Below are positions 12,001 to 23,200 of a DNA stretch of 64,000 nucleotides, piece after piece. The stretch comes from Hyposmocoma kahamanoa (Eukaryota > Arthropoda > Insecta > Lepidoptera > Cosmopterigidae), in assembly GCF_003589595.1 (NCBI RefSeq), contig NW_020654810.1, positions 10,893,207 to 10,957,206 of the forward strand. The letters are read 5' to 3'. A model generated the notes under the pieces. That model did not search any database and had not been told where the DNA came from. It worked only from the letters and a program-made list of their open reading frames with translations. The translations under genes and the position numbers were made by a program. Within the stretch, counting starts at the first letter, position 1. The number at the start of each line of letters is the position of its first letter.

Positions 12001-12680
12001 NNNNNNNNNNNNNNNNNNNNNNNNNNNNNNNNNNNNNNNNNNNNNNNNNNNNNNNNNNNNNNNNNNNNNNNNNNNNNNNNNNNNNNNNNNNNNNNNNNNN
12101 NNNNNNNNNNNNNNNNNNNNNNNNNNNNNNNNNNNNNNNNNNNNNNNNNNNNNNNNNNNNNNNNNNNNNNNNNNNNNNNNNNNNNNNNNNNNNNNNNNNN
12201 NNNNNNNNNNNNNNNNNNNNNNNNNNNNNNNNNNNNNNNNNNNNNNNNNNNNNNNNNNNNNNNNNNNNNNNNNNNNNNNNNNNNNNNNNNNNNNNNNNNN
12301 NNNNNNNNNNNNNNNNNNNNNNNNNNNNNNNNNNNNNNNNNNNNNNNNNNNNNNNNNNNNNNNNNNNNNNNNNNNNNATTAAAAAAAATGTTTAGATTTC
12401 GTCTTAGACAACCCTACCTAAAATGCTTCTAAATAGTCTATACTATCTTCACATTAAGGCTTTGCATCGACCTTCCAAACACCCTGTATATATTGGTAAC
12501 CTAACTTTAAGTAGCAATTTGATGATTAGTTGTCATTAATTGGGCATTTTGTATTTTATTTAGACTGAGATAAACGACAAAACAGTGATTTTGGAGCAAT
12601 TGGATAGTGAATATGATGCAATGCAGATCTTGGAAGCGACACAACTGGAAACTATAGAGTATTTGACTCAGATTAGATAG
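9054..12680 (+). CDS. IFT20: Intraflagellar transport protein 20 homolog
   Basis: Exons 9054-9177, 9267-9421 and 12564-12680 (TAG) have consensus splice sites and encode 131 residues; the vertebrate protein is 132. IFT20 is a small coiled-coil subunit of the IFT-B complex that moves membrane cargo from the Golgi to the cilium; in insects cilia occur on sensory neurons and sperm. Family signatures are FYDDINKIRVL (11-21), a DLKD.CKEYE region (31-40) and KMAAIGAMNLLKSI (68-81), followed by a coiled coil to the C-terminus. The ATG at 9054 aligns with the family start; a GTG 15 bp upstream is less likely. Intron 2 (3.1 kb) contains the DD41D transposon, while intron 1 is only 89 bp. The gene converges on PPM1G with about 0.5 kb between the two poly(A) signals. 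All coding exons are intact. Confidence 0.95.
10460..11539 (+). CDS. Intact DD41D mariner-type transposase
   Basis: An uninterrupted 359-residue frame. N-terminal helix-turn-helix DNA-binding region about residues 5-115 (EYADIVFMYG, then a second HTH around 85-105). Catalytic acidic triad: D156 in WTDESKF, D252 in FQQDGCPAHW and D294 in SPDLTPMDFF, with 41 residues between the second and third, matching the DD41D (rosa-like) group rather than DD34D mariner or DD34E Tc1. A basic C-terminus follows. No stop, frameshift or missing catalytic residue is visible, so the protein could be functional. The ATG at 10460 gives the family-like N-terminus; an upstream in-frame non-ATG extension exists but is unlikely. 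The enzyme would cut and paste its own element at TA sites. Confidence 0.93.
   Translation: MATFSNAEYADIVFMYGRADGNGSLARRMYQERYPNRRVPHVRVFYNTFRRLSESGIHRAEPGVNPGRHSTSTEEDILAAFEADPGTSVRVIARNLNISQWKVWKTLNSNNRYPFHGTGVQGLEEQDPHRRIEFCRWLLNGDIENAWFLKSILWTDESKFSREGITNFHNLHQWANKDNNPHWKKQVTFQRKFSVNVWAGVIGRNLIGPHFLPDNLNGDNYLEFLQNDFPALAEESGTPIFDTDREIIFQQDGCPAHWTLNVREHLHNSFPQSWIGRGGPIPWPARSPDLTPMDFFVWGRAKELVYTGVEINTKEELIQRINSAFATMKLEMMLKTTTTEIRKRARAFVRNRGGHFEHQ
11978..12377. other. Assembly gap (400 N) inside the transposon right repeat
   Basis: Both edges carry the same 13-mer ATTAAAAAAAATG (11965-11977 and 12378-12390). The left inverted repeat runs through the matching place with no extra sequence, so the true gap is probably zero. 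Confidence 0.9.
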
Positions 12681-12716
12681 TGTGTTAAGAGTATAAGATA
12701 ATTGTTAACTGGAGAT

Positions 12717-12722
12717 AATAAA
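12717..12722 (+). terminator. IFT20 poly(A) signal
   Basis: AATAAA lies 37 bp after the IFT20 stop codon, giving a very short 3' UTR. Confidence 0.7.
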
Positions 12723-13216
12723 ACTAAGATACAGTCTGTAAAATGTAATTTTCATTGAAACACACATGAAATGAGAAGTTCTATGGTCAAAACATACAAA
12801 TAAATGAGGTGATCTGTAAATTTTCCTGTAATTTACACATAAGAAAATTCAATACCAAAAACAAACTTGATTTAGAAACGTCTTGATCTCATATGATAAT
12901 TGTAAATGTCAAGTTTATGATGATTACAAAAATATACTACCTATTACTAATACAGATTAACGTACATAAATTATTGAATTTATATCTACACACCTCAGTT
13001 TTTTTAGGAACGCCAAAGTGTACCAATCACCTAGTTTTGAATTCAAATACATTTTACATAATTACCTAGCAAGTGGCACTTTGAATGCAACACCAATCCG
13101 ACTGAATTAAGGTTTAAGGAAAATAACACAATTATGAATTTTTATCACTACCTAATTGTAATACTAAGTTTTTAATAGAAATCACACAAATTTCGGTCAA
13201 TCCATATAAAACGCTT

Positions 13217-13222
13217 TTTATT
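13217..13222 (-). terminator. PPM1G poly(A) signal
   Basis: AATAAA on the minus strand, 1.08 kb after the PPM1G stop. The intervening 13223-14299 is AT-rich with no coding signal and is read as the 3' UTR. Positions 12730-13216 between the two converging genes show nothing recognisable. Confidence 0.6.
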
Positions 13223-14299
13223 CATACTGGTCATACATAAGTTGCCTGATAATAATGTCTATCTGTATCATATAAAGATTCACAATTTATAGCATTAAAT
13301 CATAAAAAGCATAGGATTAACATAGTATTTTGAACCTCAATTTAAGTGTTAACTAAGTCATACTTGAATATCAAAAATTTTAACGTTACATTTTAATATT
13401 ACATCTACATTCCATGGGTCTATAAAGCTGTTTACTAAAATAAGAAAGAGCCAAAACTATTAAATGCCTCTTCTAGCATTGGAAACAATGTATGCTTGCA
13501 TTATAAGACTGCAGCTAACAATATAAATTGTCACAGATTCTAAATCTTACACTAACAACTTACAAACTAATCACTACATTCAACAAATCAGTTCTGAAAT
13601 TTATTAATAAGAGCAACTCCTTTCTAATGTTACATAAATCACTAAATCATGTATCATTTTATGTATCAAATATAAGATTAATAAGCTACTTGGCACATTT
13701 GGCCTTTTAAAATTTATTTTTTATCTTATTAATAATATATTTCATACATAATACAACACAACACAATGTAGCACTTCAAACCATTTAACATCTTGTTAGA
13801 ACATATCTCGAACACCTGAAAGCAACTTTCGACCAATTAATCATAACTTGCTCATTTTATTTGAAAATGCATTAAGGATTACCTCACTAATCATATATCT
13901 AAAACCCAGACAACTCTAGGTTCTCACAAGCTAGTGAATTTTATTAATTTCTATGTCGTGTTGTCCACACATCTACTTTTCTATTAATTGATTAACAATT
14001 TTCACCATATTGACACTTAGCTGCTAATTGGGTCATTTCGACCCTAAAGGCAATGGCTTCTCAAAACTACGCTCTCAATCATTAATCGTTCTCTTATCAA
14101 GTGAACACGTGAATACGAATACACTGAATATGAACAGAGTTTATGCAAAAATATTCAAATATTACAGAAAACTAGTCCTGAAATTAAATGTAACCATTTC
14201 GTACATCCATTGAAAATAATATCCTAATCAATTATAGTCTCCATCAAAAACTTCACAATCTTATGCGTAGCTTGAACACTGTTCTTGAAGTTTCATGGT

Positions 14300-17200
14300 T
14301 TAAACACTAGAAGTCACCACAGAACTTGAGAGAGGATCATCTACCTTCTGCCTTTTGGAGTCCTGTTGCTCCTCTGTGCTTGGTTCCTCTTCAGCTGCGC
14401 GCTTCTTGGAACCTTCGCCGTTGCTCGAGACCTGCCCGACTTCGGCTATAAGTCCATTCTTGAATCGCACGATAATAGCTGTCATATTGTCACAGCCTGT
14501 GCCATCGCCCATTGTGCTCGGCGCCAAGCAGTGATCGAACATCTGCAAAAAGACGATTTATATTATAACCATGTAAATAACATAACAAAGTTAAAATTAC
14601 ATTGTCAGTTTGTTAAAAGGTACTAACCTCCTCACAGATCTGAGATAACCTTTCCCTGCCCTCTGCTAACCTTGGCAGGATGAAGTCACAAACGTCTTGA
14701 CTAGACATGAAATTCCATATTCCATCGCAAGCTAGCACCATGAACTGATCCTTTTCTGGGTCTATTGTAAGGGTTTTCACATCGGGAAGAGCAGTGATCA
14801 TTTGCTCTTTGGCGCCGAGATCCTTATTCTGCTTGTAAGAATGGTCACCGATGGCTCTCGAGAGATTAAGTCCTCCGTTAATGCGACCGTCGTTGGATAC
14901 TTCTCCTCCGGCCTTTGTGATGCGTTCGAGCTCTGGGGGGTCTTCTGGCTTGTGGTCAATCGACATGTCAATTGCTTTGCCTTCTCTGCAAATGATGCAA
15001 CGCGAGTCACCCGCATTTGCCACGTACAGTTCATTACCTGTAACATACAAATTCCATTTATACACTTCAGCCATTTGTTATTTCTGTTTTTTTAGGATTG
15101 CGATAATGAACCGATTTAGTTGAGATTTTGTTCTACATGTTAATTATAAATACAAATTGAACTGACCTTTGAGCAGTGCGACAACAGCGGTGCAGCCACT
15201 GTCGTTCCCTGGTTCCTCTGTCATGCTGAGATCCTCTTCTATATCCTCCTCACTTGACTCCTCTTCGCACTCTTCTTCATCATCGTCTTCGCCTTTATCT
15301 TCTATAATATACAATATATTTATACTACTTTGGTTCATAAGAAGTCATAACTTTTACTTCCCATTCGTAAAGGTTGTAAAAGAAATTAAAGGATACTTAA
15401 ATGTTGGGACAATGTTTTGGATTCAATTAACAACTTTTTGTTTATTAAATGTTTGAATTCTGTAACTTGACTGTGAAGGTGTTCTTTATTCTAATGTTGG
15501 GGACCTTCTAGTAAAAAATAAAGCTCACCATCGTTAGAAGAATCATCGACGCCGTTAACGTTCTCTTCATCTGAAGAATTAAGTTCTCCGCCTTCGAAAG
15601 TCTCGTCGTTGGAGTCACTCTCATCATCATCTTCTTCAACTGCTTGGCGGAGTAGAGATTCGTATACCGCTGCAGCCGCGCGACGCAATTTTGACTTCTT
15701 CGGCCTCTCGGGAAGCACCTTCTCTGAACTTGATACTGGTGATGTTTTGTCTGATGGGATAAATACAAGGTAATTAAAAAATACTCTGAAGAAATCTAAC
15801 TGAATGAGTTAGAATAAAAAGTATTTTTAGTAGGCCTTTTTCGCTACGTTCTGATCTACCTGATTATGGTTATATTATATTATTATATGATTATATATAT
15901 ATTATATATTACCATCAAACTATTAATGCTAAATAAACAATTATCAAATAATTTGATGCAGTAAAGTAGTAGTAAATATTGATGCTATTTGATAATATCA
16001 GCAAAACTCACCTTTAGCCTTTCCTCCTTTGAGTGTAGCTGAACCATTAGAAGAAGTAATGTTGCTCTCTTCACCGTCAACTTGCTTTGAATCCGTGACC
16101 TCTCCATTGCAGGCATCGCCACCTGCATTGTCGGGCACCTTTGCATCTGCGCTTTGTTCTGGTTGATGGCAATTGTCACCAGAACTGTCTGGTGCTGTAG
16201 AATTTGGCTTGTCTGCTGCAGGTGTATCTTTTTGCTCTAAAGGATCACTAGTGGACACCTGAAAGATGTCAGAAATTAAGCAAGAACTAAATACATAATA
16301 AAATTAACTGTACGTACTGTAATAGGGACGTAGTCGAGAGATTGCGTTGCGAAAGGAACTTTTCAATGATAAACCAAGATTATATTCATAAATAAAACTT
16401 TATGCGTGTATTCAATTTGAAAGCTTTATCCAGAACTCTTATGTCCATTTGACAACAACCTTCTATTATTTATACAATTCTAAACATAAACTGATCCAGC
16501 CTGCTACAGTACCATGGTAATGTTATTGCATGTCCACTGTTGACTGTGTTGTTTTGTTATTGTTGTAGGTAATGCTGTTGTTCATTGGGAAAAATTGATG
16601 CTGTTCAAAACATCATGTTTTCTAGTTCTTACTATCAATATTTGTTAGCTTACCTCTCCATTTACATCTTTATCCTCCTCATAAGAGTTTGTGGATGAGA
16701 CTCCCCCAGTATCTTCATCATTTTTGCTACCTGATCCCTCGGTAGGTCCATTCTTGCTGGAAGATGCTGCTCCACTAGATGGTTCAGAGCTAGAGCCAGC
16801 TGCAAAGCCAAATCCAGAGCTAGAACTCGATGCTCCTGCAGAGACAGTCAGATTTAAAAGAAAATAATAACTTATGAGTTTATATGGCAAGATTTTAATT
16901 TAAAAAATTACAATGACTCCTAATGAATTTTTATTAAAACTCGTAATATAACAAACATAATAATATTGCCAAAAAAAACTAACATACATTTCTGAGTCGA
17001 TAAATTAATAATTGAGGTCGACAACCGCATTATAAGTTTATATATACCATTTTACATAAATACAAAACTAGAATTTGACACTAATGTTTTATAGAATAGT
17101 AATGTCTTACCAGAGCTGCCAGGTTCATCAGCACTCTTCTTGGCGCGCAGACAAGGCGACATCGGTGTCGTGGTGTCCCCAAGCCGTGCGCGGTGCAGTG

Positions 17201-20200
17201 TGCTCAACTTGTTCTCATATTTGGCCAATACCTCCTGCAAAATTGGCTGTGAGAAATACTGAAGTAATGGAAAAAAATATTGTTATAAATTGACTTTCAA
17301 TGAGCCGACTTGTTACGAGGGTGCGTTTTTAAGTTCGCGGAATGAGAGGGTTGTGGGGGGGTGATTAGGCTCATTAGGGTCGTAACGTGTTCAGTGACTC
17401 ATAATTAGTATAAATACGAGGTTTCATTGCTATTAACTGCCTCCGTGGCCGAACGGTTACCATGCCGGACTGCCACGCAGAGGTCCCAGGTTCGATTCCC
17501 GGGCCGGGAGAAATATTTGTATGGCCTACATTTATTTCTCTCGTGAGTTTGGGTGTAATTTGTGGTTGTCTATGTGTGTGTCCATGGCACCCGCGACACA
17601 GGGTTTCCCTAGTGCGGGGCTATGTTGAGTGTGTGCGTTATTATTATTATTATTATTAGACCATTAGTCTTTGAGTTATCGTCAATCAAGCAACATAATT
17701 GGGAGTGAAAAGTGAAATATGGAAAAAATCGAATATCGTGCCGTTATAAAGTTCCTTACAAAGCAAGGAAAATCAGTTGCGACCATAATGAATGAGATGT
17801 CATTGGTTTACGGCGACTCTTGTCCAGGAAAAACCATGGTGTACAAGTGGCACAATTTATTTAAACAAGGAAGGGAATCCCTTGAAGACGATCCGAGGCC
17901 GGGCAGGAGCATCGAGGTGACCATGCCAGAACTTATCCAAAAAGTTGAAAAAATTGTACTGGAAGATTCTCGACTAAAGAAGAAACAACTCGCAGAAATG
18001 GTTGGAGCATCAGATACAACCATTTTTAAAATTCTTCATGATCATCTTGGCATGACTAAGGTCAGTGCAAGATGGGTGCCGAGAATGCTCACGCCGCCGC
18101 AAAAACAACAGCGCGTCGAGTGTTCACGTGCATTTTTGGACCTCTGTAATGACGACAAGGATGATGTATTGAGTCGAATTGTTACTGGAGACGAAACTTG
18201 GGTTCATCATTATGAACCTGAGTCGAAACAAGACTCCATGCAGTGGCATAAAAAGGGCGCAGCTAGAAGTTTAAGGTGTCACAGTCAGCTGGGAAAATCA
18301 TGGCAACGGTCTTTTGGGACTCGGAAGGAATATTATTAATTGACTATAAAGATAAAGGTGTTTCTATAACCGGGGAATACTACGCTTCAATATTAGAGCG
18401 ACTTAAAGAAGCCATTAAGGAGAAAAGACAGGGAAAATTGACGAAAGGTAACACACCTTAAGGAAGGAAAGGTGTGTTGCTTTTGCACGACAACGCGCCC
18501 GTTCACAAGAGCCGCGTTGCGTTGGCTGCCCTGCATAAGGTGGGCTTCGATATTTTAGATCACCCACCCTACAGCCCAGACCTGGCCCCGAGTGATTATT
18601 ACCTGTTTCCAAAAATGAAAAAAGAGCTGCGGGGTAAAAAATTTACCACCGATGATGAAGTCAAGGAGGCAGTTTCGGCGTATTTTATAGACAAAGACCA
18701 ATCATTTTTTTATGAGGGTATAAATAAATTAATTGAAAGATCTGAAAAATGTATTCGTCTTGCAGGTGAATATATTGAAAAGGAAAAATAATTTGGTTTT
18801 TTTATTTCCACTCCTTATCCCCCATTCCGCGAATATAAAAACACCCCCTCGTACTTTTACTTAAAAATTGCCAGCTTAAGTCTTTTTGTGTACATGTTAG
18901 TTTTCAATTGTACTTTGATCACCACTGTTTTGCAGTTGCGATGATTTAGATATATACATATAGTGATTTCGCTAAATTGGTGATTAGGTGAAATCATCAT
19001 ATTTCAAAGGAGACCTCGTAACGTACCCCGCGGATAGGGCGCCTATTGCAGCGTTTGACACCTGTTTTAAAATTATAACAGGAAGTATAAAAATGCCGTA
19101 TAATTACAGCTACATTAAATGGTATCTAAATTACAACTTAAAATAGCATTTGCACATTAATGAACTAGAAATAAAATACTTTCAAGTAGATGCGTTATAA
19201 GCTTAGACTATTTCTTTCCGTCCTCTAGGGTTATAACAAATTTAAAACGTCAAACATTTAAAATAGATATTGCAATAAGTAATACACGCACTAATTCTCT
19301 TTCATGTACAAAATTGCCTAATAAATAAAAAATGTCACCAACACTCTAAGCTTCATAGTAAAGTTTTAAATTAAACTTTTTGCCACTTATTATTACAACA
19401 TTCCTAAATCCAAAGTGTGAAGTTGAGTGTGCTGTTGACAATAAGTACAATTTTCAGTTACCTGTAATGGTAGCCGAGCCTCTTGATATAGATTGCTTAC
19501 ATTTTCATCTTCAGACTCGTCATTGTCGCTCGGCCCTGGGGGGTTTATTTCTCCTAATGAATAAGGGTAATGGTGATTACATAAATGGGTTTTCAATTGC
19601 AAGTAGTCTGTAATGCATTAAAAGAATATTGACTTATTGCTTGTTACGAGTTCGCAAAAACTAAAAAAAAAATGTGTGAAGTTCATTTGTGCTATCATGC
19701 CTAACCAAACAGGCAAACAATCATTGATTGTGAATTATTTCAACTTATGGAAGTGCTCATAAGGTCACAATGAAGTATGGTGAAATATTATATATTAATT
19801 TTACAAATATTATTTCGAAAATAGGCGAACGAGTTAATAATGTTGTTTTCATCGTAAATGAAACAGTGCTGCGAAGGGGAAAAATAGTACACAGTATTAA
19901 AGACATTTTGGGGCATGAGACATATTTAAAAACATCTTTTTTTGAAACAATTTTTTAGATACATAAATATTTCCTACTTTATCTATTTTGACTTCAAGAG
20001 CTACTAATTAATATTTAAGACTTTAATTGCTTTAATTATAGTAATACATAACTACGTATTACTAAAAATTAAATAAAATTTTATTTTTGTTTAAATAATA
20101 TTACATATCGAGTTCTTAGGTTGTCGCAATTGGTACACATTCCAAATGAAACTACTGGACCTGTAAAGAACCCCAAACTTTGGTTTATTTGAAAAAGTAA

Positions 20201-23200
20201 ATAAACGCGATTTTAGTTCCAAATAATTATAACATTTTTTATAAAAAAACTCAAACTAAAAAAACGCAAAAGTTTGCTCATGCACTTTCGCTGTGTTCGT
20301 TACCGCGGTCTCCTCAACTATAACGGAAACACATTGGAAGTCATTGTCAAAACGAATCATATGAGTCCAAAAACAAAGAAGCTACTGTACACTGTTGAAG
20401 AGTTCCTCTCATCTGTCTGCCATTTCTATCATCAGATCAGCTCTAGGTTTTCTTCAAATTTGATTGGGCCTACTACTGAGGGATCCCCTTTCCAAGAAAA
20501 AAAGAGTAATCGTATCGCATGTTATACACAAAAAAATGCAGTTGAATTGAGAACTTCCTCGTATTAAAGTTGGTTAGGTGTAATAGTTTCATTTCCAAAA
20601 TACTACATGCGTTTATTAAAAACATACAAGCAAGCAAAACCAATGTAGTTGACAACAGCATTTGAGCCTAAATTGTACATCTTGTGCAAGTTCAATGTGT
20701 GCTAACAACTTAATATACTGAAAATTATCGAGCACAATGGTATTGCAACGGCTGAATAGTATGTAAGTGTCAAAGAGTATTTATCTAGACACAGCAAAAC
20801 TTAATAGGACTGTCTAAGAAATATTTTTGAATTACAGTTAACCTTAGAGTTTGTGCACTACAAGCATTTATTTATTTAAATTTGGGAAATTAACAGCTCA
20901 AACGACATTGTACCAATAAAGAAAGTATTCACAATTCTTTTTCTTCTTCTTCAGTTATTACATTCTACGTGTAATAGTACTTCACAGGCGTAATAATAAT
21001 AAAAATCTCCCAACATGTTTTTTACTACTTCATTTTTAAAAATTGCTTTTTAATTACAAAATGGATCCAGTCTACGAAATTGTTATAGTCTTGAAATACG
21101 CGAAATAATAGGATTTTGACCATAATTTATCCGATGTAGGTGGACTAAGCAGTGCGTTTAAGGGGGTGTTAAAATTTGTACTTTCGTTCAGAGATGGACA
21201 GTCACATATCTTTTCTATGTAAGTTTTGTTTATAGTGACCCTTCCTATCAACCTCTTGGTTATACGGGAAGGGCACTATAACATATGCAAGCAAGCCCGC
21301 TCAGTCAGGTGCTGACCCCAGATCAGCTCGCTTGCACGGACTTCGTTCGGTTCTTCAAAGGCTAGAGCCGTGGGTGAGCTGCTCCGGGTGCATGCACAGT
21401 ACCTTCTCTATTTTCCAGATAGGTACCGGAGCTGTAAGCATGCTCACTTCCTATTGCGCATCGCGCACTAACCGTCGCCACCGCTAAGCCGTTGAGCCCC
21501 GACCATCGGGGCAAACGAATTATGTTCATCCCTACAGCTAACCAACCCCAGCGAGTACATTACCCAAGTCCGGGTTCGCCAGATGCCCGTGAAGGTAAAG
21601 TTTCACTGGCGGATTACTAGGCCTGGACGCCCTGAGTGGGTAAACCGGTCCCACGGGCCACTGTCGTACCACCTTGTGCAGGTGCTGACCGGGCACGGCT
21701 GCTTCGGTCACTACCTGCACAAGGTGGCGAGGAGGGAACCGTCCCCGTCGTGCCACGAGTGCGGCGCTGCGGATGACACCGCGCAGCACACCCTAGAGGT
21801 GTGTAGCCGGTGGGATGAGCAGCGCCGCACTCTGACGGGGACTGTAGGGCAGGACCTCTCGCTGCCGAGCGTGGTTGCCGCCATGCTCGATAGCGAGGAG
21901 TCCTGGGAGGCGGTGGCCTCCTTTTGCGCAGGGGTTATGTCGCAAAAGGAAGCTGCGGAGCGGGTGCGCGAGGACGCGGCAGACGCGCACCCGCTCCGGC
22001 GCAGACGTACGGGGAGAAGGCGAAGGCAGTTCGCTGCTCGCCTGATCCCCTAGTGATACCAGCGGGCTCTGGACAGGGACTCCGGAGTCTGCATTGCACG
22101 GCCTCACTCGTCTGGGGGGTGGGTCGGAGGACAACCGACTCGCCCCTCCGTTGGCGCGGGAGCCCTGGCGTAAGCTAGGGCGGCCGGGCGGCGTCGTGGT
22201 GAATGTTCACTGATCCCACGGCGCCGACTCAACCGGCGAGAGGGAAACCCGGGGGGGTTTTAGTGGGGTAGTCCCTCCAGTTTGGAGGGAGAGTCCCCAC
22301 ATAACTCCTGAGTCTCCCTGGGCTCAGGGGTATCCATAAAGATTTCCCCTCCGTCAAAAAAAAAAAAAAAAAAGGCCTGGACGCCCTCTGTACTCTGGTT
22401 TCGCCGGCGTACCCGTAGTCTCTCCGGAATACCCTATCTCTCTGGTCGGTAGACAGGTAAGGGACATCAGAGATGGACAATAAATCCTTCAGTTCATTAT
22501 TTCCTATAATAAGATTACATTAAAGGTTTTTGCGCCCTTCTGACGTAAGTAGATTATAATGCCTACAGTTTTCAATCTAATCTCGGTCTTATGGTATGGT
22601 AATTTAAAAAAATTATAAATATATCGCACTCCTCATGGAAGAATGGCATAAGTGGAATTATGTCAAAAATGTTTATTGCTGCATTAGATACAGAAAAATA
22701 TAACCCACATCCTTACCAATTGGAGATTAGATACAGAAATATATAATCCACATCCTCTCCAATTATATGTGGATGGAGGATGTGGGTTTTATTTTTCTGT
22801 ATCTAATGGAGTAATAAACATGTTTTACGTAATTCCATTTATGCCATTCTTCCATGGAAGGGTGTGATATGTTGGATGCGTTCAATTCGGTTCTTATAGA
22901 TTTTATTTAAAGGTGACCATTATTATACTACAGTATGTCAACGTGCTTCTTACGTTTGCGAAATATAAAGTTTTAAGACACATCACATTAGAAAACTCCT
23001 GGCAAACTCGCTTCAACAAACCAAGGCTTTTCTATGCTTTAACGATTATACAATTGATGTGATTGTCCATCAATAATTTATGATCCAGAGAGATACCTAG
23101 ATCATGCACCATACCCGTCGTAGCGACTATAGCTCCATTGATTTTATAGGTGCATTCTATACCACCTTGTCGACGGGAAAAGGAAATAAATAACCTGACA

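Larger units (their letters stand above)
9557..12486 (+). mobile_element. DD41D Tc1/mariner-type transposon with ~475-bp inverted repeats
   Basis: The ends read CAGGGTGTTTGGAAGGTCGA and its inverse, each flanked by TA, the target-site duplication of this superfamily. The terminal repeats continue inward with few mismatches to about 10035 on the left and 11600 on the right, close to 475 bp each once the N run is ignored. It sits in IFT20 intron 2 in the same orientation as the host gene. It contains one intact transposase and a 400-N gap in the right repeat. Apparent length is 2930 bp; about 2517 bp if the gap is spurious. Confidence 0.93.
17316..18851 (+). mobile_element. DD34D mariner element, degenerate, in PPM1G intron 3
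   Basis: 1536 bp with terminal inverted repeats (CGAGGGTGCGTTTTTAAG and a mismatched inverse ending CCCCCTCG) and TA on both sides (17314-17315, 18852-18853). It is in the opposite orientation to PPM1G. The 5' untranslated part is interrupted by a SINE at 17437-17659. The transposase within is broken. Confidence 0.93.

Noticed and set aside
14798..15123. Open frames on both strands overlapping the PPM1G catalytic exons
   Set aside because: They are shadows of exon 9; only the minus frame carries PP2C motifs and splices in phase.
21583..22053. Host gene for an Arg-rich zinc-finger protein
   Set aside because: The frame crosses a LINE insertion boundary and the body matches the C-terminus of R1-like LINEs, with poly(A) and TSD.
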